A DNA stretch of 64,000 bases from Alangreenwoodia sp964438605 (GTDB taxonomy: Bacteria; Bacillota; Clostridia; Peptostreptococcales; Anaerovoracaceae): NCBI GenBank assembly GCA_964438605.1, contig CAYTKT010000002.1, forward strand, positions 27,564 through 91,563. The letters are read 5' to 3'. Below the pieces are notes generated by a model, which saw only the letters and a list, made by a program, of their open reading frames with translations, was not told where the DNA came from and ran no database searches. This document shows positions 53,360-62,265 of the stretch, one piece after another (position 1 is the stretch's first letter; every line of letters begins with the position of its first letter). A program made the translations under genes and the position numbers.

Positions 53360-54180
53360 GCAGACCTGATCCGATTTGCAAAGCTAATCACTAATATGAC
53401 GTACCTAAAACGTCCGCCTATCGAATACAGCCGGGCGCAGAAGTGGTTCCACCGGAGTGTCGCGCACATATCGACAGTGCGCGCCAAGTGACAGTGTCTC
53501 CGGCGGAAGCGCTTTCAGACCGGCTCTAGGCGAAGTTCTCTCGATAGTCAGCCACCCTTGAAAATAGGCTGACTGAGGTAGGAAACGACTGCTGCAGACC
53601 TGACCCGATCTGCAAAGCTAACCACTAATATGACGTACCCCAAAAACGTCCGCCTATTGAATACAGCCGGGCGCAGAAGCGGTTCCGCCGGAGTGTCGCG
53701 CACATATCGACAGTGCGCGCCAAGCGGCAGCGTCTCCGGCGGAAGCGCTTTCAGACCGGCTTCATGCAAAGTTCTCCTGATAGTCAGCCGCCCATGAAAA
53801 TAGGCTGACTGAGGCAGGAAACGACTGCTGCAAACCTGACCCGATTTGCAAAGCTAACCACTAATATGACGTACTTCAAAACGTCCGCCTATCGAATACA
53901 GCCGGGCGCAGAAGCGGTTCCGCCGGAGTGTCGCGCACATATCGACAGNNNNNNNNNNNNNNNNNNNNNNNNNNNNNNNNNNNNNNNNNNNNNNNNNNNN
54001 NNNNNNNNNNNNNNNNNNNNNNNNNNNNNNNNNNNNNNNNNNNNNNNNTGCGCGCCAAGCGGCAGCGTCTCCGGCGGAAGCGCTTTCAGACCGGCTCCAT
54101 GCAAAGTTCTCCTGATAGTCAGCCGCCCACGGAAAATAATGGATGACCAAGACAGGAAACGATTGCTGCAGACCTGACCC
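53360..54180 (-). repeat. 235-bp tandem repeat array with nested hairpins
   Basis: The phrase GCAGACCTGA (GCAAACCTGA in copy C) begins at 53360, 53594, 53830 and 54168. Unit lengths are 234, 236 and 238 (the last without its 100 N). Each unit holds an 11-bp inverted repeat (53447-53457 with 53498-53508 in copy A) enclosing GCGCAC/GTGCGC (53462-53467 with 53477-53482). Another stem is GTCAGCC/GGCTGAC. In copy A one change, TTCCACCGGAG for TTCCGCCGGAG, gives a G-U pair in the minus-strand RNA but a mismatch in plus-strand RNA. The array fills the cdsA-dxr gap of an otherwise compact operon. No ORF in it has support. Confidence 0.9.
53949..54048. other. Scaffold gap of 100 N inside the 235-bp repeat
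   Basis: The bases on each side (TCGACAG and TGCGCGCC) are directly adjacent in the two intact copies. The N therefore replace zero bases plus an unknown whole number of repeat units. The break falls at the tip of the inner hairpin. Confidence 0.88.
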
Positions 54181-54230
54181 GCATACAGAATAATTGTTTT
54201 CATCCCCGGCTGTCTCCTGCAGAAATGCAG

Positions 54231-55058
54231 TTACGACACGATTTTCGACAGGAAACACAGGCAGTAATAAACAGTCGGCGCCGTAAACAGAACGCTGTCA
54301 AACCTGTCCATAATCCCGCCATGCCCCGGAATCAGCGTGCCATAATCCTTAATGCCCATCTTGCGCTTAAAAATCGATGCCGTCAGGTCACCCAGCTGTG
54401 AAGTAATACTGCCGAGAATCCCGATGGCAAAACACGCCCAGAGCAGCGAATGATCCATAAAAAACCAGCCGAACAGCATCGAAAAAACGAGACACGCGAC
54501 GATGCCGCAGATAGATCCTTCCACCGTCTTTTTCGGGCTGATATCAGGGCAAAGTTTATGCTTTCCGAAAAAATATCCGCCAAAATACGCGAAAATGTCA
54601 GTGCAAAACGCCGTAATCAAAATCAGCCAGACGGGCGACGCACTGCACAAGTCCGCAAAGGAATCCTCCGTCAGCACCGCGTGATACGAAAAAAAGGCGA
54701 TATATACAATACCCGTCAGCGTCACCATGGCATCGTCGAGCTTGCGCTTCTCAATTTTAAACAGATAAAGCATACACATCAGCACCGACAGAAACAACCA
54801 GGCCGTCAGTGCCGCCGTCTCCTCCCGCTCGCTGAAACCCGCAAAACGCACTGCATAATGGGAAGTATAAAGCAATATGACCGAAACGACGGCAATCGGA
54901 TACGATGCGTGAACGCCAAGATTTTTAAATCCGTTAAAAAATTCTTTCATACCCATCAGCGCGATGAACAGACAGATCAGTGTGATCAGCGGTCCGCCGA
55001 AGTACACGAGTATTAGAAAAGGCGCCATAATGAGTCCGGATATGATTCGTGTCTTCAT
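54231..55058 (-). CDS. cdsA: Phosphatidate cytidylyltransferase
   Basis: About 275 residues with seven or eight membrane helices; makes CDP-diacylglycerol for phospholipids. The C-terminal family signature is clear: GSITSQLGDLTASIFKRKMGIKDYGTLIPGHGGIMDRFDS. The ATG at 55058 sits 8 bases from GGAGGA, which lies within the end of uppS; a GTG two codons earlier overlaps the uppS stop. The 880-base interval to dxr is filled by the repeat array. Confidence 0.95.
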   Translation of the reverse strand: MKTRIISGLIMAPFLILVYFGGPLITLICLFIALMGMKEFFNGFKNLGVHASYPIAVVSVILLYTSHYAVRFAGFSEREETAALTAWLFLSVLMCMLYLFKIEKRKLDDAMVTLTGIVYIAFFSYHAVLTEDSFADLCSASPVWLILITAFCTDIFAYFGGYFFGKHKLCPDISPKKTVEGSICGIVACLVFSMLFGWFFMDHSLLWACFAIGILGSITSQLGDLTASIFKRKMGIKDYGTLIPGHGGIMDRFDSVLFTAPTVYYCLCFLSKIVS

Positions 55059-55060
55059 AA

Positions 55061-55759
55061 TCACAGTCCTCCATAGCGTCTGTGACGCTGATTAAATTCT
55101 TCAATACAGTCTTCAAGCTCTGCTCTGCCGAAATCCGGCCAGAAAATATCCCTGAAAATCAGCTCACTGTAAGCGCACTGCCAGAGTAAAAAATTGCTGA
55201 GGCGCAGTTCGCCGCCTGTGCGGATAATCATGTCAGGATCAGAAATCCCATCGACGCTCAGCAGTTTGGAGAAACTCTCCTCCGTAATATCCTCCACGCT
55301 GCCGCCTTCCCGCTGAATCCGTTCAAATATCTGCTTTGCGGCGCTCACAATTTCCCTGCGCCCGCCGTAATTCAACGCGATATGAAACTGAAGTCCTGTA
55401 TTTTTCGAAGTTTCTTCGAGTGCGTACAGCATACTGCTCTTAGCGTCTTCCGGAATTTTCTCCCATTCACCGATAACTCGGACTCGGACGTTTTCGCGCT
55501 TTAACTCATCGAGTTCCTTTGCGATATATTTTACCATAATCTTAAAAATGCCGCTGACTTCGTCCTGCGGCCGCTTCCAGTTTTCTGTGGAAAACGCGTA
55601 GACCGTCAGACATCCGACGCCCAGCTCGGCGCAGGCCTTTACGATCTCCTTCAGTGACTGCATTCCCGCATTGTGTCCCATGATGCGCGACATTCCTCGC
55701 TTTTTTGCCCACCGGCCGTTTCCGTCCATAATGATGGCGATGTGATTTGGAACTGGCAT
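55061..55759 (-). CDS. uppS: Undecaprenyl diphosphate synthase
   Basis: About 232 residues, cis-prenyltransferase making the lipid carrier for peptidoglycan. HIAIIMDGNGRWAKKRGMSRIMGHNAG at the start (catalytic Asp in MDGNGRW), TVYAFSTENWKRP, ALNYGGRREIV, and DMIIRTGGELRLSNFLLWQCAYSELIF. GGAGG lies 4 bases before the ATG at 55759; another ATG at 55774 overlaps the upstream PASTA-protein stop with no room for a ribosome binding site. Confidence 0.96.
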   Translation of the reverse strand: MPVPNHIAIIMDGNGRWAKKRGMSRIMGHNAGMQSLKEIVKACAELGVGCLTVYAFSTENWKRPQDEVSGIFKIMVKYIAKELDELKRENVRVRVIGEWEKIPEDAKSSMLYALEETSKNTGLQFHIALNYGGRREIVSAAKQIFERIQREGGSVEDITEESFSKLLSVDGISDPDMIIRTGGELRLSNFLLWQCAYSELIFRDIFWPDFGRAELEDCIEEFNQRHRRYGGL

Positions 55760-55770
55760 ATCTCCTCCCG

Positions 55771-55995
55771 TCATCCCTCGTAAATATTGCAGACAGACAA
55801 AATGAGAGTATTTTCCGGTGTCAACCGCTGCCTTACTACTCTCATCACGCCTGCTTTTTCCTGTTCATTTTCTCTCTTTCTGACACCCTGGGGCCGAAGT
55901 TCCTCCGTCTCAAACGAAACACCTGCCGCGCCGAGAATCTCGGCGGCGGCAGATAACTTTAACCCGACTATATCAGGTATTTTCTTTCTTTCCAT
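55771..55995 (-). CDS. Single PASTA-domain small protein
   Basis: 74 residues that look like one PASTA domain: IPDIVGLKLSAAAEILGAAGVSFETEE at the start and VVRQRLTPENTLILSVC at the end. PASTA domains usually sit outside the membrane on serine/threonine kinases or penicillin-binding proteins and bind muropeptides or lipid II. This one has no signal peptide or membrane segment. It is directly upstream of uppS with overlapping stop/start, so it may link lipid-carrier synthesis to wall signals. The ribosome binding site is weak. Confidence 0.65.
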   Translation of the reverse strand: MERKKIPDIVGLKLSAAAEILGAAGVSFETEELRPQGVRKRENEQEKAGVMRVVRQRLTPENTLILSVCNIYEG

Positions 55996-56181
55996 TTCAC
56001 TTAAAACGCACTAATCATATTAAACTTTATCTAAATCTAAATTTTCAGTTGCTCTTTCAACCGATATTCCAATCAGATGCACAGCTGCTCTCTTTCACAA
56101 CAAGTACAACAGCCCTGGTCAAACTTCTGTCTACCTTTTCTTATGAAAAACAGATCGAGCGCAACCGGGCTTTCCTCCGCC

Positions 56182-56739
56182 TCAGATTTCCAGAATTTCC
56201 TTGTCTTTCTTTGAAACCTGTTCGTCAATTTTCTTAATTCCGTCGTCAGTCATCTTTTGAATCTGTTCCAGTCCCTTCTTCAGATCGTCCTCCGTCAAAT
56301 CGCCGTCCTTTTCCATCTTTTTAACCTTCTCGTTAATATCACGCCTGATATTTCTTAACGCAACCTTCGCGTCTTCGCCCATCTTCTTGACTGTCTTTGT
56401 CAGTTCCTTACGGCGCTCCTCCGTCAGCTGAGGAATCATCAGACGAATCGACTTGCCGTCATTCGACGGATTCAAGCCGAGATTTGCCTCGTTAATCGCC
56501 CGTTCCACCGCACCGATGCACGAAGGATCAAACGGCGAAATCAACAAAGTTCTCGGATCCGGAACAGAAATATTAGCAAGACTTTTCAACGGCGTTGGTG
56601 TTCCGTAATACTCCGGCGTAATCTTATCTAAAATCGCCGGATTCGCCCTGCCTGCTCTTACCGTATTCAGATCCTCCTTCAAGATATTTAATGTCTTTTC
56701 AATCTTGTCTTCGTAATTCTTTTTTATCTCTTCCATCAT
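56182..56739 (-). CDS. frr: Ribosome recycling factor
   Basis: The 185 residues equal the family length. MEEIKKNYEDKIEKTLNILKEDLNTVRAGRANPAILDKI, YYGTPTPLKSLANISVPDPRTLLISPFD and LTEERRKELTKTVKKMGEDAKVALRNIRRD are diagnostic. The frame runs 25 codons further upstream, but AAGGAGA sits before the ATG at 56739. With EF-G it splits post-termination ribosomes. It is downstream of pyrH in the usual order. Confidence 0.97.
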   Translation of the reverse strand: MMEEIKKNYEDKIEKTLNILKEDLNTVRAGRANPAILDKITPEYYGTPTPLKSLANISVPDPRTLLISPFDPSCIGAVERAINEANLGLNPSNDGKSIRLMIPQLTEERRKELTKTVKKMGEDAKVALRNIRRDINEKVKKMEKDGDLTEDDLKKGLEQIQKMTDDGIKKIDEQVSKKDKEILEI

Positions 56740-57089
56740 TGCATTCTCCTTTTTATGATGAACAATCATCTTACTTCTAAACCTGTAAAACCGATGCTTT
56801 ATCCGATGCATCATACGGTTGCGTTCGCGTTATACAGTCTTGTATGCAAACACGCGCCGCCATTACGTGTTATACCTGCGTTTGCGTTACACCGTTCGCG
56901 TACAAAGCCCGTTTCCCTTGCACGCCGCACCTGTATCCGCTTTACACGCCCTGTGCCGACGGCCGTCTTTGCTTTCTGCCTCGCGTTTGCTTTTTACAAA
57001 TCCGCATGAATGGTTTTTATCCGTCCTCACCTTGCTTTTGCCATACAAATCCATGAAAATGTCCCGCGACGACCATGCACTTATTTCCA
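56740..57089. other. Spacer between pyrH and frr
   Basis: No supported gene. On the plus strand the sequence has recurring TTACA/TATAC and GCGTT motifs without exact repeats. No clear terminator or promoter was found, so frr may be transcribed from pyrH. Confidence 0.3.
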
Positions 57090-57794
57090 TCAGCTGATCA
57101 GCGTGCCGATTTTTTCTCCACACACCGCCTTAATGACATTGTCCGGTTCGTTAAGGCCGAACACATGAATCTTTATCCCGTTATCCCTGCAAATGGATGC
57201 AGCCGTAGCATCCATCACCTTCAGGTCACGTTCGAGAATTTCCTGATGCGTCAGCGTCTCGTACTTCCTCGCGCCGGGATTTTTCTCCGGATCACTGTCA
57301 TAAACAGCATCCACCTTCTTTGCCAACAGGATGATGTCAGCCTCGATTTCAGCCGCACGCAGCGCCGCCGTCGTATCAGTCGAAAAGAATGGATTTCCGA
57401 TGCCCGCGCCGAAAATTACGACGATATTTTTATTAAGCTGAGAAATCGCCCTTCTTCTGATATACGGCTCGGCAACTTCCCTCATCTCGATAGCTGTCTG
57501 CACCCGGGTCGGCATACCATTTCTCTCAAAAGCGTCCTGAAGCGCCAGAGAATTGATGACTGTAGCCAACATTCCCATATAATCCGCTGTCGAACGATCC
57601 ATACTGCCGCTCGTCCTGCCGCGCCAGAAATTTCCGCCCCCTACGACGACTGCCACCTGAACGCCCATATCATGTATTTGCTTTACTTCCTTCGCAACGC
57701 TCTCAAGCATCAATTCGTCAAGTCCCACATGTTTTTCACCTGCCAGCGCTTCACCGCTGATCTTGAGTATCACGCGCTTATATTTCGGTTCCAT
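57090..57794 (-). CDS. pyrH: UMP kinase
   Basis: 234 residues of the amino-acid kinase fold, converting UMP to UDP. KYKRVILKISGEALAGEKHVGLD, VAVVVGGGNFWRGRTS, DYMGMLATVINSLALQDAFE, GAGIGNPFFSTDTTAALRAAEIEAD and LKVMDATAASICRDNGIKIHVF. First gene of the long minus-strand run visible here; rpsB and tsf, its usual upstream partners, are not present. It is separated from frr by about 350 gene-free bases. Confidence 0.97.
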   Translation of the reverse strand: MEPKYKRVILKISGEALAGEKHVGLDELMLESVAKEVKQIHDMGVQVAVVVGGGNFWRGRTSGSMDRSTADYMGMLATVINSLALQDAFERNGMPTRVQTAIEMREVAEPYIRRRAISQLNKNIVVIFGAGIGNPFFSTDTTAALRAAEIEADIILLAKKVDAVYDSDPEKNPGARKYETLTHQEILERDLKVMDATAASICRDNGIKIHVFGLNEPDNVIKAVCGEKIGTLIS

Positions 57795-57958
57795 ATTTAC
57801 CTCTCCGATTATGAATCAGTCCTTTTTGTTATCGGTATATTTATATAAAGTATATCATCTTTTTCTTATCGGATAAACAAAATATGACAAAAATATGCGA
57901 CGGATTTTCTCTGCTATGTTAAAATAAATATGAAACTGTTTTCCGACCGCACAACACT

Positions 57959-58085
57959 GCGGGATGAGACACAGCCAAACCGGGCCCGAACAATTTCGCT
58001 GTGCGAACAGAAATACGAATTCCCGCTCTCATAATACCGCGGGATGATATATAATCAGACCTCATCCGAACAGCTTCGGGCGGGC
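57959..58085. repeat. Duplicated upstream element before ftsW
   Basis: GCGGGATGA...CCGAACA..TTCG begins at 57959 and again at 58038, a 79-base period, with about 70 percent identity by eye. It lies in the divergent region between pyrH and the ftsW-pbp genes and could hold two copies of a regulator site. Confidence 0.4.
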
Positions 58086-58132
58086 AAAATATAAAAAAAT
58101 TCCGACATACTTCCAAAGGGGGAAAAATTACT

Positions 58133-58207
58133 TTGAAACCAACAACGTACCACGCCGGAATACACCGCAACGGCTCCGGCAGAAATGACAGGGCGGTGAC
58201 ATCATGA
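58133..58207 (+). CDS. Possible 24-residue leader peptide coupled to ftsW
   Basis: AAAGGGGG (58116-58122 region) precedes a TTG at 58133. The frame encodes a basic peptide (KPTTYHAGIHRNGSGRNDR) and stops in TGA overlapping the ftsW ATG (ATGA). ftsW has no strong ribosome binding site of its own, which makes coupled translation plausible. Confidence 0.35.
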   Translation: MKPTTYHAGIHRNGSGRNDRAVTS

Positions 58208-60609
58208 GCGAAATCCTGAACAATATGCAGAACTATCTCTCTGACATCCTGCCGCAGCTCGGAAGCATCATCGGCCAGTTCTTCGAACGCGCTGCAGGCG
58301 TCATCGGCTATCTGTTTGACAAGCTGACAGGCGGCTCCGTTTCAGCCGGAGACATTTACACATCCGTAATCCGCTGGATCATGCCGCTGCTGGCTCTTTA
58401 CATCCTCGTGACCGTGCTGCGCAGTATGCTGCGGGTGCGCAATCCGAAAGAAACATGGGGCTACCTGCTCTCGCCCGATCTCGGCAAATTTCCGATCCAT
58501 CACTGGGAATGTACCGTCGGTCGCGCACGCCACTGCGACATCCGCATCCGGTTCGCCACCGTCTCAAAGACACAATGCGCCCTGATACGAAACGACGAAG
58601 GCGACTGGCGCGTCCACAACCTCGCCGAAAAAAACATTACACAACTCAACGGTGAAGATGTCACAGATGATATGACCCTCCGCCATGGAGACACACTCTC
58701 CATCGGTGGCGTCGATCTGCGCTTTGAAGCCATTACAGAGCTTGAATTCGAGCGCAACAAAGCCCGTCGTATCAGAAAAAGCCGGCCTATTGCGCCGTGG
58801 ACTTCCTTCATTTACATAACTATTTTCCAACTACTTACAGTCATTCAGCTTTTCATTACGAAGCCTGATATACGGAAAGAAACGGCCATCTCATACGCTA
58901 TCCTCTGCACCGTCATGTGGGCATACGTCCTGATTTCGCGTTCTTTTGGCAAAACGGGTTTTGAGCCTGAGATTCTGGCGTTTTTTGCCTGCACGCTAAA
59001 CCTGGCCGTCACCGCCACGGCACTTTCCTACGCCATGATAAAACAGACGATTGCCATCATCATCGGCATCGCCCTGTTCCTGATTCTCGGCTTTTACCTG
59101 CGCGACCTCAATCGTGTGATAAAAACACGCCACCTGATGGCCGGCGCGGCCGTAATTCTCCTGATCATCAATATCATCTTCAGCGAAATTTCTCACGGCG
59201 CACGCAACTGGATTTCCGTCTTCGGAATTTCATTCCAGCCATCGGAGCTGACAAAGATCTGCTTTATATTTGCCGGCGCGGCCGCACTCGACCGCCTGTT
59301 TGAAAAGCGAAACCTGTTCGGCTTTATGTGCCTGTCTGGTTTCTGCCTGCTGTCTCTCGCCTTTATGAGCGACTTCGGCACGGCTTCCGTCTTTTTCGTG
59401 ACATTTCTCGTCATTGCATTCCTGCGCTCCGGCGATTTTGCAACGCTCTCCCTGATTACAGGCGCCGCTGCAGGCGCTGTCCTTCTCGTCCTGCGTTTTC
59501 GGCCTTACGTCGCCAGCCGTTTTACCGTCTGGGGGCACGTCTGGGAGCAGGCGAGCGCCGGCGGCTATCAGCAGGTGCGCACTATGTCGGCCGCTTCAAG
59601 TGGCGGACTGATTGGTGTCGGTTCGGGAAACGGCTGGCTTCATAACGTGGCGGCCTCCGAAACAGACCTGGTATTCGGTGTCCTTTGTGAAGAATGGGGA
59701 TTGATCATAGCGCTGCTTGCAGTTTTTAGCATATGCGTCCTCTGCATCTTTGCATTCCGTGTCGTCCAGACAGGCCGCTCGTCATATTACACGATTGCCG
59801 CCTGCGCAGCCACATCGCTTCTCGTATTTCAGACGATGCTCAACGTTTTCGGCTGTGTTGACATCCTGCCGTTTACAGGCGTTACATTCCCATTTATTTC
59901 CTGCGGCGGTTCGAGCATGATCGCCTCATGGGGACTTCTGGCATTCCTGAAAGCAGCCGATACCCGACAAAATGCCAGCTTCGCAGTCCGCAAAAAGACG
60001 GCCCTCGGCGAACTTCCTCCCGACCCGCTTTACGAGCTGACTGACGAGAGCATTCCCGTGAAAAAAAGCCGCGGTATTCTCCGCAAAAAGAGATCGCGCG
60101 AGGAGGAAGAAGCGGAAATGCAGGAATTTTTCAGCCGCTTCGATGACACTGACGATTCCGACGATTCCGGCAGTTTTGACGACAATCCCGGCAGCTTCAA
60201 CAACCCTGGCAATTCCGGCGGTTACGAGGAGGATGACGGTTACTCCGACGACGCCGGCAGTTCCGGCAGCAGCTTTAACAATTCCGTTGATTTCGCTGAT
60301 GCCGGCAATTCCGCTACTATCCCCGGCCAACGCTCCGATCCGTCAAATGACAGGAACGGGACCGTCCTTTTTGATGCTGAACAAGAAATGGATGATTTTT
60401 TCCGCCGTTTTGAGGAACTCGACCTTTATGACACGCCGTCGCAAAACCCCGGCAATGTCGGCTCATCCGGCTCCCGCTCCGAAAACGGCGCACCAAAAGC
60501 GGAACCCTGTTTTAGCGACAGTGCCGACGACAATATCGACAAAACAAAGACTGGCTTTTACCTCCACCCTTCAAAGAATACAAATTCGGAAAGGAGGAAT
60601 GACAAGTGA
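58204..60609 (+). CDS. FHA-FtsW/RodA fusion (SEDS glycosyltransferase)
   Basis: 801 residues. An N-terminal membrane helix (IYTSVIRWIMPLLALYILVTVL) is followed by an FHA domain at about 85-180 (CTVGRARHCDIRIRFATVSKTQCALI, RHGDTLSIGG), then a ten-helix SEDS core. The core has SHGARNWISVFGISFQPSELTKICF, SDFGTASVFFVTFLV, SSGGLIGVGSGNGWLHNVAASETDLVFGVLCEEWGLI and FPFISCGGSSMIASWGLLAFL. A 200-residue acidic Ser/Asp/Gly/Asn tail follows. FHA domains bind phosphothreonine, so activity is probably tuned by a Ser/Thr kinase. It polymerises lipid II with the partner transpeptidase encoded next, whose start overlaps its end by 4 bases. Confidence 0.92.
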   Translation: MSEILNNMQNYLSDILPQLGSIIGQFFERAAGVIGYLFDKLTGGSVSAGDIYTSVIRWIMPLLALYILVTVLRSMLRVRNPKETWGYLLSPDLGKFPIHHWECTVGRARHCDIRIRFATVSKTQCALIRNDEGDWRVHNLAEKNITQLNGEDVTDDMTLRHGDTLSIGGVDLRFEAITELEFERNKARRIRKSRPIAPWTSFIYITIFQLLTVIQLFITKPDIRKETAISYAILCTVMWAYVLISRSFGKTGFEPEILAFFACTLNLAVTATALSYAMIKQTIAIIIGIALFLILGFYLRDLNRVIKTRHLMAGAAVILLIINIIFSEISHGARNWISVFGISFQPSELTKICFIFAGAAALDRLFEKRNLFGFMCLSGFCLLSLAFMSDFGTASVFFVTFLVIAFLRSGDFATLSLITGAAAGAVLLVLRFRPYVASRFTVWGHVWEQASAGGYQQVRTMSAASSGGLIGVGSGNGWLHNVAASETDLVFGVLCEEWGLIIALLAVFSICVLCIFAFRVVQTGRSSYYTIAACAATSLLVFQTMLNVFGCVDILPFTGVTFPFISCGGSSMIASWGLLAFLKAADTRQNASFAVRKKTALGELPPDPLYELTDESIPVKKSRGILRKKRSREEEEAEMQEFFSRFDDTDDSDDSGSFDDNPGSFNNPGNSGGYEEDDGYSDDAGSSGSSFNNSVDFADAGNSATIPGQRSDPSNDRNGTVLFDAEQEMDDFFRRFEELDLYDTPSQNPGNVGSSGSRSENGAPKAEPCFSDSADDNIDKTKTGFYLHPSKNTNSERRNDK

Positions 60610-61982
60610 AAAAAATTACATCACGAACTGTCATCTGCTTCCTTTTAGCGCTTTTGCTGGTGGCCGGTTCCATTCTGTTCGTTTTCCGTTTTTTCAAAGA
60701 CGGAAGCCAGTGGGTTTCCTTTCCGTCAAACAAGCACCTTTATTCCGACGGAGTTCTTAACTGCGGGCGCATACTCGACGTAGACGGAGACGTTCTCGCT
60801 TCTTCAGGCGAAGACGGTTGGACATACAATGAAAACAAAAATGTGCGCTGTGCGCTTCTCCACGCCGTAGGCGATCCTAGTGGAGCCATCGGCACAGGTG
60901 CCATGACGCAATTCGCTTCAAAGCTGACAGGTTATAATCCAATCACCGGTGTGCGCACATTTACATCGAATTCAAAAGGGCGCGACATCTGCCTGACTGT
61001 CGACGCCGACGTCTGTGCCACCGCTTACAAAGCTCTGGGCAGCCACAAAGGCACCGTAGGCATATATAATTACAAATCCGGCGAAATCATCTGCATGGTC
61101 AGCACACCAACTTATGATCCGGCTGACCCTCCGGAAATCGAAGACGGCGATGAAAAGTGGAACGGCGTGTATATCAATCGCCTCCTGTCGTCAAAATTCG
61201 TACCGGGTTCCACATTTAAACTGATTACGGCTGCGGCTGCCATCGACAACATTCCTGATATTTCAGAACGGACGTTTCAATGTACCGGCTCCACGAATAT
61301 AGGCGGCACCACCGTCACATGTGCCAGCGTACACGGCAGCCTCGATTTCAACAAGGCACTGGCTGTTTCCTGTAACGGCTTCTTCGCTACGCTGGCCGTG
61401 GAAATGGGCAGTTCCGTCATGCAGGAATACGCTGAAAAAGCCGGCCTGACAAATACCTATTCGATAAATGACATCCCAACGACGCCGTCCACCTTCGATT
61501 TTCAAGCTGATGGTGATGCCGGTCTTGCCTGGTCGGGCGTGGGCCAGGGAAAAGATCTCGTAAACCCGTGCTCTCTCATGGTCTTTTGCGGCAGCGTTGC
61601 AAACGGCGGCAAAGCGGCAATCCCGCAGATTATCGATCATACGGCCTTCCGCGAGGGCGTCCGTACCAGTCTTTACATCAAACACAGCACGCCTGAGCTT
61701 CTTTCCGAATCCACATCTGATACGCTGCGTTCCATGATGAAGCAAAACGTGGCCGACAATTACGGTCAGGGAAACTTTCCCAACCTGAACATCGGCGCGA
61801 AATCAGGTACCGCTGAAGTCGGCAGCGACAAAGCATCAACAGCCTGGTTCACCGGTTTTCTCGATGACGAAGATCATCCGCTGGCCTTCGTCGTCATGGT
61901 CGAAGAAGGGGGTTCCGGCGCGGGCACCGCGGGCAGAATCGCAAATACAGTCCTTCAAAAAGCTGTCGAACGGGAATATTAA
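60606..61982 (+). CDS. Class B penicillin-binding protein (transpeptidase)
   Basis: 458 residues: an N-terminal membrane anchor (TVICFLLALLLVAGSILFVF), a short N-terminal module, and a transpeptidase domain with the active-site Ser in PGSTFKLITA (SxxK), SCNGFF (SxN) and KSGTAEVG (KTG box as KSG). The domain pattern matches PbpA-type proteins paired with FtsW-like glycosyltransferases. Its ATG overlaps the end of the FHA-FtsW gene. It crosslinks peptidoglycan outside the membrane. Confidence 0.93.
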   Translation: MKKITSRTVICFLLALLLVAGSILFVFRFFKDGSQWVSFPSNKHLYSDGVLNCGRILDVDGDVLASSGEDGWTYNENKNVRCALLHAVGDPSGAIGTGAMTQFASKLTGYNPITGVRTFTSNSKGRDICLTVDADVCATAYKALGSHKGTVGIYNYKSGEIICMVSTPTYDPADPPEIEDGDEKWNGVYINRLLSSKFVPGSTFKLITAAAAIDNIPDISERTFQCTGSTNIGGTTVTCASVHGSLDFNKALAVSCNGFFATLAVEMGSSVMQEYAEKAGLTNTYSINDIPTTPSTFDFQADGDAGLAWSGVGQGKDLVNPCSLMVFCGSVANGGKAAIPQIIDHTAFREGVRTSLYIKHSTPELLSESTSDTLRSMMKQNVADNYGQGNFPNLNIGAKSGTAEVGSDKASTAWFTGFLDDEDHPLAFVVMVEEGGSGAGTAGRIANTVLQKAVEREY

Positions 61983-62189
61983 ACGTCAGGGATGTCTTCT
62001 CTTTGGCGAAGAGGACCCTGACCGTTCGTTGAAATATAAATCGAAATATGATCTTTATTTATTTTAATTGAAAATAATTTAATGTGATTTAATTCATTCT
62101 TTATCTATATTTTTAGATGCTATAAATGGCCTTTTTACAGAACAAATTTCACACATTTATCTGATTTCCTGTTTCAATTTATAAAAAAA

Positions 62190-62230
62190 CCGGAGATTGC
62201 TCCTTGATGAAGAAGGAATCTCCGGCTTTT
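62190..62230. terminator. Bidirectional terminator between pbp and spoVAE
   Basis: CCGGAGATT (62190-62198) pairs with AATCTCCGG (62217-62225), with inner TCCTT/AAGGA, followed by CTTTTTCTTT on the plus side and preceded by AAAAAAA for the minus side. It serves the two convergent genes. Confidence 0.85.
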
Positions 62231-62265
62231 TCTTTCGGACATCTGGCGTTAACACAATTCTTTGT

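Noticed and set aside
53548..54258. Frames inside the 235-bp repeats (products starting near ALPPETLPLGAH)
   Set aside because: They recur because the DNA repeats, contain N in one copy, and have no conserved start with ribosome binding site across units.
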